Positions 22,553 to 30,898 of a stretch of 64,000 nucleotides of DNA are shown here, in pieces. Every line of letters starts with the position of its first letter. Positions within the stretch are counted from its first letter, which is position 1. This DNA is from Streptomyces griseiscabiei (GTDB lineage Bacteria > Actinomycetota > Actinomycetes > Streptomycetales > Streptomycetaceae). The position numbers and the translations under genes are program-made. Under the pieces are notes generated by a model, which saw only the letters and a list, made by a program, of their open reading frames with translations, was not told the origin of the DNA and did no database searches. The stretch spans positions 434,001-498,000 of the forward strand of contig NZ_JAGJBZ010000002.1 of the NCBI RefSeq assembly GCF_020010925.1, given 5' to 3'.

Positions 22553-23401
22553 GTGACACGGAAGCTCGCCGTCATCGGAGCCGGGCTCATGGGGTCCGGG
22601 ATCGCCCAGGTCTCCGCGCAGGCGGGCTGGGACGTCGTCCTGCGCGATGTCACCGACGAGGCGCTCAACCGTGGCATCGGCTCCATCAGCGCGTCGTACG
22701 ACAGGTTCGTGGGCAAGGGGAAGTTGGCGGCCGAGGACGCCGAGGCGGCGCTGGGGCGGATCACCGCCACCACCGACCTCGACGCGGCGGCCGACGCGGA
22801 CATCGTCGTCGAGGCGGTGTTCGAGAAGCTCGAAGTGAAGCACGAGATCTTCCGGGCGCTCGACAAGGTCGTCCGCGAGGACGCCGTGCTCGCCTCGAAC
22901 ACCTCCGCCATCCCGATCACCAAGATCGCGGCGGCCACCGAGCGGCCCGAGCGGGTCGTCGGCGTCCACTTCTTCTCACCGGTGCCGATGATGCAGCTGT
23001 GCGAACTGGTCCGCGGCTACAAGACGAGTGACGAGACGCTCGCCACCGCACGGGAGTTCGCCGAGTCGGTCGGCAAGACCTGCATCGTCGTCAACCGCGA
23101 TGTCGCCGGCTTCGTGACGACCCGTCTCATCTCCGCCCTGGTCGTCGAGGCGGCGAAGCTGTACGAGTCGGGCGTCGCCACCGCCGAGGACATCGACCTC
23201 GCCTGCAAGCTGGGCTTCGGCCACGCGATGGGACCGCTGGCCACGGCCGACCTGACGGGCGTCGACATCCTGCTGCACGCCACCGGCAACATCTACACCG
23301 AGTCCCAGGACGAGAAGTTCGCCCCGCCGGAGCTGATGCGCCGGATGGTGGACGCCGGTGACATCGGACGCAAGAGCGGGCAGGGCTTCTACACCTACTG
23401 A
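22553..23401 (+). CDS. 3-hydroxybutyryl-CoA dehydrogenase
   Basis: NAD(P)-dependent oxidoreductase of 282 residues that reduces acetoacetyl-CoA to 3-hydroxybutyryl-CoA or works in the reverse direction. The Rossmann motif is AVIGAGLMGSGIAQV; the catalytic His lies in VVGVHFFSPVPMMQL, followed by NRDVAGFVTTRL and the C-terminal DIGRKSGQGFYTY typical of single-domain enzymes. GGGGAG precedes the GTG start. An interrupted GTGAC...GTCAC repeat at 22456-22480 lies in the upstream gap. With crotonyl-CoA-forming steps elsewhere it would feed the ethylmalonyl-CoA and butyryl-CoA pathways. Confidence 0.92.
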   Translation: MTRKLAVIGAGLMGSGIAQVSAQAGWDVVLRDVTDEALNRGIGSISASYDRFVGKGKLAAEDAEAALGRITATTDLDAAADADIVVEAVFEKLEVKHEIFRALDKVVREDAVLASNTSAIPITKIAAATERPERVVGVHFFSPVPMMQLCELVRGYKTSDETLATAREFAESVGKTCIVVNRDVAGFVTTRLISALVVEAAKLYESGVATAEDIDLACKLGFGHAMGPLATADLTGVDILLHATGNIYTESQDEKFAPPELMRRMVDAGDIGRKSGQGFYTY

Positions 23402-23599
23402 CGCGGACCCGGCGGACGCCGGCACACGCGTCACGGGCGGCCCTTCCCACGCATGTGAACGCATGAGCCTCTCCGGCCTCACCCCTTGAGGTGAATTCGG
23501 TATCGGTTCGCTCACAGACGGCAACCTGTCGGTGTCAAACACCGTCAGACGTTGCACACCCATCACACGGAGTACGAGACGCACTCACGGGGAGCGCTT

Positions 23600-23923
23600 A
23601 TGTACATCAGGGGCGACCACGCCGAGCTGGTCGTCGGGGGCCGCCTCGACGTACGCAGCGCGGCGGACGCCCGTACGGTCCTGCACTCGGCCGTCGACGA
23701 CGGAGCCGGCGACCTGGTGCTCGACCTGTCAGAGCTGGACTCCTGGGACGCCACCGGACTCGGGGTGATCATGGGAGCCCACCGGCGGGCGGGACGGTGC
23801 GGGCGGCGGCTGGTGCTGCGCGATGTGCCACCGCAGATGCAGCGGCTGCTCGTGGCCACCCGGCTGCACCGCATCCTGGCGATCGAGGGCGGTATCGGTC
23901 TGGAGTCGTTGCCCAGAGTGTGA
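23600..23923 (+). CDS. STAS-domain anti-sigma factor antagonist-like protein
   Basis: Single STAS domain of 107 residues, the fold of SpoIIAA/RsbV/BldG, which free sigma factors by binding anti-sigma kinases. The core VLDLSELDSWDATGLGVIMGAH corresponds to the phosphorylation loop. Where typical members read DSSGLG or DSTGLG, this reads DATGLG: the first Ser is Ala and a Thr remains as the possible acceptor. GGGGAG lies upstream of the ATG. No anti-sigma kinase gene is adjacent, so the partner is unknown. Confidence 0.85.
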   Translation: MYIRGDHAELVVGGRLDVRSAADARTVLHSAVDDGAGDLVLDLSELDSWDATGLGVIMGAHRRAGRCGRRLVLRDVPPQMQRLLVATRLHRILAIEGGIGLESLPRV

Positions 23924-24219
23924 ACGCGTGTACGGGCCCGTACGTATGGCTCTGTGTGTGCGGGCCACCCTGAAGATCACCTGCGCGTCACCTGGGGACC
24001 ATGGGGGCGAAACGCACCACACGGCCAATCCTCATGAGACTGTGACGTCTCGGACGGCGCGGGACCCCGGACTGTCGGAGATACTGTGCGAAGGTTTAGG
24101 GTTCGGCTGCCCGCTGCCAGCTACCCTCACGCGGGTTCCGGACCAGAAGCGACAGCGCGGTGTGCGACACGGCCGGGAGGGGCTCCAGCACACGAGACGC
24201 TTTTGGGGGGCTAGAACCG

Positions 24220-26778
24220 ATGGACCCGAACACCCGGGGACCCGAAGAGTACGGCCATGACGACGGTCACACGCCGAACAAGCGATCGGCGCGTGACGCG
24301 CTGACGCAGGACTTCGACCGGCACGCCCCGGCACTCGCCCGCACCGTCCAACTCGTCTCGGGCGACTTCCTGCTCACCGTCAACCCGGTCGACGGCAGCG
24401 AGATCGAGAACTGCCCACCGGGCGAACTGCCTGGTCAGCCCGTGAAGCATCTGCCCTCCGAGCGCACGGCACTCGACCGCGCCGCCCGGCCGCCGGTGCC
24501 CCCGGGCCCCTCACTGCCCCGGCTGCCCCTGCTCCACCGCGGCGACGAGCGGGAGCGGCTCGTACGGCTCCTCGCGCGCGGCCGCTCCGTCCGCCTCAGC
24601 GGAGCCGCCGGTTCCGGCCGGACCACCCTCCTCGACGCCGTCGCCGAGGACTGCGCGGACCTGGCACCCGACGGTGTCGTCCGGCTGAGCGGTTTCCGGC
24701 GCACGGTCGACGACCTGTTGTACGAACTGTTCGCAGCCGTGTACAGCACACCCCTGTTCCGGCCCGGCCGGCAGCAGATGCTCGACATCGTGCGGGACAT
24801 CGGTGCCGTCGTCGTCCTGGACGACCTGGAGTTCGGCGGGATCGCCCTCGACGAACTGCTCGACGCCACCCCCGAGTGCGCCTTCCTCATCGGAGCCACC
24901 CCCGACGTCCCCCTGCCGTCCGCCGACGCTCCCCTGGAGGAGATCGTCCTCGGCGGCTTCGACCGGGCCGGCAGCGAACAGCTGCTGGAGCGGGCCGTCG
25001 GCCGGGTGCTCACCGAGGACGAGTCGAACTGGGCCGGTGACCTCTGGTTCGAGTCCGAGGGCCTGCCGCTGCGCTTCACCCAGGCCGGGGCCCTGCTCAG
25101 GCAGCGGGACCGGCAGCGGGCCGGTGTGGACGCCGTCGACGAGTTCGGCGTCTTCCAGGACGCGCCGCCCGTGGACGCCCCCTTCGACGCGTCCTTCGAC
25201 ACCCCCGCCGACGCCGTCCCGGGCGAGAACGACATCCCCCTGCCCTCCCTCGCCGAGGGCGCCGCGCCCGCCGCGCTGCTCGCCTCCCGGCTGAGCGCCT
25301 CCGCCCGCGAGACCCTCCGGTTCGCCGTCACGCTCGGCGGCGAGGTCCCGCACCAGGCCCATCTGCCCGCCCTCGTCGGCGACACCCACGCCGACGCGGC
25401 CCTCGGCGAGCTGGTCGGCTGCGCCCTGGTGACCCCCGTCGGCGCCCGCTACCGGCTCGCCGCCGGGGTTCGGACCCAGCTGGTGGCCGCCGGATACGCC
25501 GACGACACCGGGACGCGCGCCCACGCCGCCGCCCAGCACTACGCCTGGTGGGCGGGCCACCCCTCGGTCACCCCCGAGCGGGTCTCGGCCGAGGCGGACG
25601 CCGTCCTGGCCGCCCTCACCGCACTGGTCCCGGCGACGGTGCCGGTCGGCGAGGACGAGGAGAGCGCCGCCGTGGTGCTGGCCAGGCAGGCCGCGCCCGC
25701 GTTCGCGGCGGGGCTGTCCTGGAGCGCCTGGGAGCGGGCGCTGCGGGCCGGCGCGGAGGCGGCGGGGCTCGCCGGTGAGACCGCCGAGCAGGCCTACTTC
25801 CACCATGAGCTGGGCGTCCTCGCGCTCTGCTCCGGACAGCTGGAGCGGGCCCGGGCCGAGCTGGAGGCCTCCATCGGGCTGCGCAACGTCCTCGCCGACA
25901 AGCGCGGCACCGTCGCCGGACGCCGGGCCCTCGCCCTGGTCGCCGACCGCTCCGGGGCGACACCGCCCGGCGGGCGCACGGCTGCGGGGGAGGAGGTCCC
26001 GGACGCCCGGCACGAGGAGTCGGCGTCCCCGCCCGGGGGAGTGCCGTCCGCGTACACGCCGACGGGCTTCGGCGCGGTCGGGTTCGGCGGGAACGGCTCG
26101 GGGGCCATGGGGCCGGGTGCGGCGGGCGTACCCCCGGAGAGCGGTGAGACGACGCTGGTCGGCCATCGTCCGGGGTCCGGCGCGCCCGCGCACAAGGCCG
26201 GCGGGATCAAGGGCGTCATAGGCAGCGCCCGGCGCAACCTGGTGGCCGTGGGGGCGGGTGCGCTGCTCGCCGCGGTCTTCGGCACGGTCGTGACCCTCGG
26301 CGCGACCTCCGACGGCAACGGCAACGGCCCCGCGGACAAGGTCGGCGTCAACCCCTCGGCGAGCGAGGGCGTCGACGACGGCGGCCTCGTCGCGGACCGC
26401 CCCAAGGCCGGCGACGACGACAACACCCCGGGCGCCGTCCCCGAGCCGACCGACCCGGGCCCGGACGGCTCGTTCGGCACGTCGGACGACCCGACGCCGA
26501 CGGATTCGGCGGGGCCGACGGACGATCCGAGCGGCACGAAGGAGCCGACCAGGTCGCCGTCCCCGTCCCCCTCGAAGTCGACCAAGCCGACCCCGTCGCA
26601 GTCCGAGTCGGAGTCGTCGTCCCCGTCGCCCTCCCAGTCGGCGTCGGAGTCGGCGAGCCCCAGCCCGTCGGACCCGCCGACTCCGTCGCTGACTCCACCG
26701 GACGACACGAACACGATGAGTGCCCCGGCCTCCAGCTCACCCGCCGACTCCGGCGCCCCGGCCGAAACCGTGGCCTGA
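24220..26778 (+). CDS. Large membrane-anchored NTPase-like protein with Arg in the P-loop and a Ser/Pro-rich tail
   Basis: Protein of 852 residues, annotated in relatives only as an ATP/GTP-binding protein. A P-loop-like segment GAAGSGRTT (128-136) has Arg134 where Walker A has Lys. A Walker B candidate, GAVVVLDDLEF, follows, so the region resembles STAND/AAA-type ATPases. Helical, Ala-rich repeats fill residues 360-570, then a Gly/Pro-rich linker, a single transmembrane helix (about 672-694, NLVAVGAGALLAAVFGTVVTLG) and a 150-residue exported tail rich in Ser, Pro, Thr and Asp. The ATG at 24220 is the first good start; its ribosome binding site is weak (GGGGGG). Function unknown. Confidence 0.75.
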   Translation: MDPNTRGPEEYGHDDGHTPNKRSARDALTQDFDRHAPALARTVQLVSGDFLLTVNPVDGSEIENCPPGELPGQPVKHLPSERTALDRAARPPVPPGPSLPRLPLLHRGDERERLVRLLARGRSVRLSGAAGSGRTTLLDAVAEDCADLAPDGVVRLSGFRRTVDDLLYELFAAVYSTPLFRPGRQQMLDIVRDIGAVVVLDDLEFGGIALDELLDATPECAFLIGATPDVPLPSADAPLEEIVLGGFDRAGSEQLLERAVGRVLTEDESNWAGDLWFESEGLPLRFTQAGALLRQRDRQRAGVDAVDEFGVFQDAPPVDAPFDASFDTPADAVPGENDIPLPSLAEGAAPAALLASRLSASARETLRFAVTLGGEVPHQAHLPALVGDTHADAALGELVGCALVTPVGARYRLAAGVRTQLVAAGYADDTGTRAHAAAQHYAWWAGHPSVTPERVSAEADAVLAALTALVPATVPVGEDEESAAVVLARQAAPAFAAGLSWSAWERALRAGAEAAGLAGETAEQAYFHHELGVLALCSGQLERARAELEASIGLRNVLADKRGTVAGRRALALVADRSGATPPGGRTAAGEEVPDARHEESASPPGGVPSAYTPTGFGAVGFGGNGSGAMGPGAAGVPPESGETTLVGHRPGSGAPAHKAGGIKGVIGSARRNLVAVGAGALLAAVFGTVVTLGATSDGNGNGPADKVGVNPSASEGVDDGGLVADRPKAGDDDNTPGAVPEPTDPGPDGSFGTSDDPTPTDSAGPTDDPSGTKEPTRSPSPSPSKSTKPTPSQSESESSSPSPSQSASESASPSPSDPPTPSLTPPDDTNTMSAPASSSPADSGAPAETVA

Positions 26779-26789
26779 CGCGAAAGCGG

Positions 26790-26831
26790 TCCGGCGGTGC
26801 CGAACCCCGAGAAGGGTTCGGCCCCGCCGGA
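26790..26831. terminator. Bidirectional stem-loop between the NTPase-like gene and nucS
   Basis: TCCGGCGGTGCCGAACCC (from 26790) pairs with GGGTTCGGCCCCGCCGGA (ending 26831) with one mismatched position, between two convergent genes. Confidence 0.75.
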
Positions 26832-26860
26832 CCGTCGCCGTTCGAGCGGGACGCGGCCCC

Positions 26861-27532
26861 TCAGAACAGCCGGAGCTTGTCGTCCTCGATGCCGCGCATG
26901 GCGTCGTAGTCGAGGACGGTGCAGCCGATGCCGCGGTCGGTGGCGAGGACGCGGGCCTGGGGCTTGATCTCCTGGGCGGCGAAGACACCGCGGACCGGCG
27001 CGAGGTGCGGGTCGCGGTTCAACAGCTCCAGATAGCGCGTCAGCTGCTCGACGCCGTCGATCTCACCACGCCGCTTGATCTCGACCGCGACGGTCGCGCC
27101 CTCGGCGTCCCGGCACAGGATGTCGACGGGCCCGATGGCGGTCATGTACTCACGGCGGATGAGCGTGTAGCCCTCGCCGAGGGTCTCGATGCGGTCGGCC
27201 AGCAGCTCCTGGAGGTGCGCCTCCACGCCGTCCTTGATCAGACCGGGGTCGACACCGAGTTCGTGCGAGGAGTCGTGGAGGACCTCCTCCATCGTGATGA
27301 TGAGCTTCTCGCCCGCCTTGTTGACGACGGTCCAGACGCCCTCCTCGTCCCCGGACCCCTCCTTCAGAGTGCAGGGCGGCGACATCCAGTTGAGGGGCTT
27401 GTAGGCCCGGTCGTCCGCGTGGATCGAGACGCTGCCGTCCGCCTTCACCAGGATCAGACGGGGAGCCGAGGGAAGATGGGCGGTGAGCCGGCCCGCGTAG
27501 TCGACGGAGCAGCGGGCAATGACGAGACGCAT
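26861..27532 (-). CDS. nucS: Mismatch-specific endonuclease NucS (EndoMS)
   Basis: Non-canonical mismatch repair nuclease that cuts both strands at G-T, G-G and T-T mispairs; actinobacteria use it in place of MutS/MutL. The protein has 223 residues: an N-terminal beta dimerisation/DNA-binding domain (about 1-100) and a C-terminal RecB-like nuclease domain. The catalytic residues are Asp137 (GPVDILCRD), Glu151 and Lys153 (VAVEIKRRG), with the downstream Gln163 in [11 protein letters not shown]. The N-terminus [21 protein letters not shown] is diagnostic. It stands alone, facing the NTPase-like gene. Confidence 0.95.
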   Translation of the reverse strand: MRLVIARCSVDYAGRLTAHLPSAPRLILVKADGSVSIHADDRAYKPLNWMSPPCTLKEGSGDEEGVWTVVNKAGEKLIITMEEVLHDSSHELGVDPGLIKDGVEAHLQELLADRIETLGEGYTLIRREYMTAIGPVDILCRDAEGATVAVEIKRRGEIDGVEQLTRYLELLNRDPHLAPVRGVFAAQEIKPQARVLATDRGIGCTVLDYDAMRGIEDDKLRLF

Positions 27533-27879
27533 GGTCGGCAACGCTACTCGACGCCGACGGGTGCGCGCGATTCGACCTCCGGAAGTGCCCCGCGCGGGGC
27601 CCGGCCCCGCCCGATGACCGTCGCCCTCCGTCACGTTCCCGCGCCTCTCACCGGGGCCTTCTCCGTCCTCCGGCATGTGCCGCTGTCAACTCCTGTTCGG
27701 CATTGGCTGATTGTGTGCGTCGGGCGCCTTGTCGGTGCGCGCAATCTCCTGGTGCGGTCACGTTCGGTTGCTTACCGTAGAAACTGGAGGTCGCGAAGCG
27801 TGCACTCTGCGTGTTCGCCCACCGGTCTCCGACCCTGTCCGTCAACCCCTGTTGTTGTGGGGGTGCGAGAGGAGAACCC
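27533..27879. other. Divergent intergenic region between nucS and the SCO5389-type gene
   Basis: These 347 bases hold no gene I can support. Near the right end, GTTGCTTACCGTAGAAACT (around 27768-27786) is the most promoter-like stretch, and CCCC...GGGG (27846-27863) could form a small hairpin just before the ribosome binding site GAGAGGAG. Confidence 0.4.
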
Positions 27880-28272
27880 ATGTCGCTCGACGTCTCACCG
27901 GCCCTACTCGAACAGGCCGAGCGAGGCGAGGTCGACGAAGCCGCCTTCGTCGACTGCGTCCGGACCTCCCTGCCTTTTGCGTGGGAGATGATCAGCTCTT
28001 TGGTGGCCCAGCTGAAGGTCGACGGCGGAGAGTTCGCCGACAACCAGACGCCGCCGCCGGACGAGCAGGCACGCGGGCAGCTGCTGCGCGCGCTCGCCAG
28101 TGACGCGATTCGCGGCGCGCTGCAGCGGCACTTCGGTGTACGGCTGGCCTTCCAGAACTGCCACCGGGTGGCGGTGTTCCCACTGGACCCGTCCGTGGAC
28201 GACAGGCTGGCCCGCTTCACCTCGATCCGCGGCCAACTCCTCAACCAGTCCCCGGAACTCCGGGACTGCTGA
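27880..28272 (+). CDS. SCO5389-type conserved actinobacterial protein
   Basis: Protein of 130 residues, acidic, without signal peptide or membrane helix. Conserved relatives in Streptomyces are named only after S. coelicolor SCO5389. Predicted mainly helical N-terminus (ALLEQAERGEVDEAAFVDCVRTSLPFAW) and a C-terminal half with FGVRLAFQNCHRVAVFPLDP. AGAGGAGAA precedes the ATG. No enzyme motif is visible and the function is unknown; its strict conservation in the genus suggests a developmental or housekeeping role (inference). Confidence 0.82.
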   Translation: MSLDVSPALLEQAERGEVDEAAFVDCVRTSLPFAWEMISSLVAQLKVDGGEFADNQTPPPDEQARGQLLRALASDAIRGALQRHFGVRLAFQNCHRVAVFPLDPSVDDRLARFTSIRGQLLNQSPELRDC

Positions 28273-28288
28273 GGTCGTGACGCAGCAC

Positions 28289-28339
28289 GGCTTGCCGCTC
28301 CAACCGCGGGAGGTGCATCAGTAAGCGGGGCGGCAAGCC
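28289..28339. terminator. Stem-loop between two convergent genes
   Basis: GGCTTGCCGC (28289-28298) is the exact reverse complement of GCGGCAAGCC (28330-28339), with a 31-base loop, between the SCO5389-type gene and the LLM oxidoreductase gene. Confidence 0.65.
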
Positions 28340-28361
28340 CCCCGGCATGAAACGGCGTGGC

Positions 28362-29390
28362 TCAGCCGAGGTGAGGCAGCACCTCGGCACCGAGTCGCCG
28401 TACGTTCTCCTCCGTCGCCGCCAGATCGCCGGAGCCCTCGACGAGCAGCGCGAAGCGGGAGATGCCCGTCCGCTCGCTGGTGGCCGCGAGCCGGTCGGCG
28501 CACAGCCGGGGGGTCCCCACCGGGTGGAGTCCGCAGAGCAGTTCGGTGTACGCCAGCGGGTCCCGCATGGCGCGGGCGCGGCCGTCGACCGTCACATGGG
28601 CGTCGAGGCCCTGCTTCAGCCAGCCCGGCATCGCCTTGGTGAGCGCCTCCACGGCGTCGGTGCGCCGGTCCGCGATCTGGCAGACACCGGCCGAGACATG
28701 GGCCGCGCCGGAGATCTCCTCCGGTGAACGGCCCGCCGCCCGGGCGCACTTGCGCCACAGCGCGACCATCTCGGCCTTCTCCTCGTCCCCGACGTGCATC
28801 CCGAGGAGCATCGACAGCCCGCGCTCGGCGGCCAGCCGTACGCTCGTCGGCGAGGTGCAGGCGACGACGACCTCGGGTCCGGGTGTCTCGTCCAGATCCT
28901 CGGCGGGCCGGGGTACGACCGGGACCTCACGGAAGCTGAATCGTTCCCCCGACGCCGAGACCGAGGGCTCCCGCAGCCAGCGCACCAGCAGATCGAGTGA
29001 TTCCGGGAACCCCTTCTCGTACGCGTCCAGTCCGGTGCCGAAGACCTCCAGATCGACCCAGGGGCCGCCGCGTCCGACGCCCAGCGTGAAGCGTCCGCCG
29101 GAGGTCATGTGCAGCAGGGCGGCCTGTTCGCCCAGGGCCACGGGGTGGACGGTCGGCAGCACGCTGACCGCGGTGCCGACGCGGATGCGCCGGGTGCGTC
29201 CCAGCAGTAACGCGGCGAGGGTGATCGCCGACGGGCAGGTGCCGTACGGCACGAAGTGGTGCTCGGCCAGCCAGACCGCGTCCAGACCGGCCTCGTCGGC
29301 CACTTCCGCCGTCCGTACCGCCCGGTGGAGCGCCTCCCCCTGGCCCTGGCCGGGGAACTGGGCGCCCAGTACAAATGTTCCTACGTGCAT
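28362..29390 (-). CDS. LLM class flavin-dependent oxidoreductase
   Basis: Luciferase-like monooxygenase fold enzyme of 342 residues using FMN or F420. Family segments include the N-terminal TAEVADEAGLDAVWLAEHHF, LGRTRRIRVGTAVSVLP and LGVGRGGPWVD. The substrate cannot be inferred; LLM enzymes oxidise or reduce a wide range of carbonyls and ring systems. The ATG at 29390 has an AGGAAGA upstream and gives the family N-terminus MHVGTFVLGAQFPGQ. It is divergent from a zinc-finger-like gene 220 bases away and ends at a shared stem-loop. Confidence 0.88.
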   Translation of the reverse strand: MHVGTFVLGAQFPGQGQGEALHRAVRTAEVADEAGLDAVWLAEHHFVPYGTCPSAITLAALLLGRTRRIRVGTAVSVLPTVHPVALGEQAALLHMTSGGRFTLGVGRGGPWVDLEVFGTGLDAYEKGFPESLDLLVRWLREPSVSASGERFSFREVPVVPRPAEDLDETPGPEVVVACTSPTSVRLAAERGLSMLLGMHVGDEEKAEMVALWRKCARAAGRSPEEISGAAHVSAGVCQIADRRTDAVEALTKAMPGWLKQGLDAHVTVDGRARAMRDPLAYTELLCGLHPVGTPRLCADRLAATSERTGISRFALLVEGSGDLAATEENVRRLGAEVLPHLG

Positions 29391-29611
29391 CGCTCTTCCT
29401 GCTTCCTCGGCTCCGACTCGGGAGCTCCCCCACCGGCATAACCGCATGACACGTGCCGAAGTCACGGCCTGGCGGCGAGATTTGCCGATTGTCTGCAGAA
29501 TGGGCCGGGCGGAGGGCGATCTGAGCGGATTGATGACGTACGCGTACCCCCACCGGGCCCGCGTAGGCTGGACACCAACCCTGCTCCCTGTATAGCCCCG
29601 TGAGGTGTCCC

Positions 29612-29962
29612 GTGTCCCCGCGTCGCAACCGTCCCAAGGGCAGTGACTCGTCGGGCTCGTCGGGTTCGTCAGGCCGCGGTGCGGAGGAGGACCGGTCGGA
29701 CCGCTACGGCGGCTGGCAGACCAGCGAGCCCTGGCAGGGCGAGGAGTGGAGCGTGCGGCATGTGGCGGGCGCGAGCGCGGTCGGCAAGACCTACCGCTGC
29801 CCCGGCTGCGACCAGATGATCGCCTCGGGGGTGCCGCATGTCGTCGCCTGGCCCGAGCACTCGGGCGTCGACGAGCGCCGGCACTGGCACAAGGCCTGCT
29901 GGAACGCGAAGGACCGCCGCACCTCGCGGGTGCAGCGGTCCCGTAACGCGCCGAGGTTCTGA
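29612..29962 (+). CDS. Small protein with a Cys/His zinc-binding pattern
   Basis: Protein of 116 residues: a disordered Ser/Gly-rich N-terminus (GSDSSGSSGSSGRG) followed by a compact domain with CPGC near the middle and HWHKACW further on, a spacing that suggests a treble-clef or HNH-like zinc site. The C-terminus is strongly basic (RRTSRVQRSRNAPRF), as in nucleic-acid-binding proteins. GAGGTG precedes the GTG start; an earlier GTG at 29600 is possible. Widely conserved in Streptomyces with no assigned role. Confidence 0.78.
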   Translation: MSPRRNRPKGSDSSGSSGSSGRGAEEDRSDRYGGWQTSEPWQGEEWSVRHVAGASAVGKTYRCPGCDQMIASGVPHVVAWPEHSGVDERRHWHKACWNAKDRRTSRVQRSRNAPRF

Positions 29963-29969
29963 ACCCCGA

Positions 29970-30037
29970 GGCCCTCGCGCTCATACGGCCCTCGCGCTCA
30001 TACGGCCCTCGCGCTCATCAGGCCTTCGCGCTCACAC
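29970..30037. repeat. Four tandem 17-bp repeats
   Basis: Units GGCCCTCGCGCTCATAC occur at 29970-29986 and 29987-30003 (identical), then two diverged copies at 30004-30020 and 30021-30037. The last copy overlaps the end of the ABC permease gene on the other strand. Confidence 0.9.
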
Positions 30038-30898
30038 GTCCCGCTGCTCCAGCAGGGCGTACGAGCCGACGAACGCCGCCGCCACCAGACCGAGCATGAT
30101 CCACAGCGGCTCCCAGCCGGACGGGCCGGACTGGCTGATCTCCGCGCCGTAGAAGACGCTGAGCTGGCTCGGGATCGAGTACTCCAGCAGGAATTCCTGG
30201 ACGTCCTTCAGCGACTCCGAGAACATGAAGATCGCGATGACCAGCGGGGCGAGGAAGACACCGAGCATGAGGGTGATCGCGCCCGCCGAGTGCCGGATCA
30301 GCGAGCCCATCAGCAGCGCCAGCAGCCCGAACAGCGCGAGGAACAGGCTCACGCCGACGGTCGCCTTGAACCACTCCTCGGCCTCGGGGCTCACCACGCC
30401 GTTGCCCTCCAGGATCGCCGCCTGGGCGAAACCGACGAACGCGGTGGTGACCAGGGTGACCGTGAAGGTGAGCGCGAAGAACACGATCGCCTTCGCGAGC
30501 AGCACCCGGCCGCGGCTCGGGCACGCGGTCATCGTGGTCCGGATCATCCCCGTGCCGTACTCGGACGCGGTGGTCAGCACGCCGAGCGTGATGACGCAGA
30601 CGCTGCCGAGCATCACCCCGAACAGCCCGAGGCCGAGCGGGGACTCGCCCTCCAGGTTCATGTCCGTGGACGAGGCGATCAGGGCGAACAGCAGACCGAG
30701 CCCGACCACCAGGACGACGAAGACACCCAGCGTCCACATCGTCGAGCGGACCGACTTGATCTTCGTCCACTCGGAGGCGAGCGCGTGCCCGAGGTGGGTG
30801 CGCACCACCGGGATCGGTGAGGTGTACGAAGTGCCCGGCGCGCCCTGCCAGGTGGGAGCGGGCGGCTGCTGGGTGAGGGGCGGCTGGGGCGTGCTCAT
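30032..30898 (-). CDS. ABC-2 type permease, copy 1 of a duplicated pair
   Basis: Membrane protein of 288 residues with six hydrophobic segments (first around 53-73, LGVFVVLVVGLGLLFALIA). The ASEWTKIKSVRSTMWTLGVF start of the membrane part is typical of this ABC-2 subfamily, and the loop YGTGMIRTTMTACPSRGRVLLAKA is shared with the second permease at 32319. A Pro/Gln-rich N-terminal stretch (about residues 1-25) is absent from that second copy. Its ATG overlaps the stop of the ATPase gene (ATGA), so the pair is translationally coupled. Confidence 0.88.
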   Translation of the reverse strand: MSTPQPPLTQQPPAPTWQGAPGTSYTSPIPVVRTHLGHALASEWTKIKSVRSTMWTLGVFVVLVVGLGLLFALIASSTDMNLEGESPLGLGLFGVMLGSVCVITLGVLTTASEYGTGMIRTTMTACPSRGRVLLAKAIVFFALTFTVTLVTTAFVGFAQAAILEGNGVVSPEAEEWFKATVGVSLFLALFGLLALLMGSLIRHSAGAITLMLGVFLAPLVIAIFMFSESLKDVQEFLLEYSIPSQLSVFYGAEISQSGPSGWEPLWIMLGLVAAAFVGSYALLEQRDV

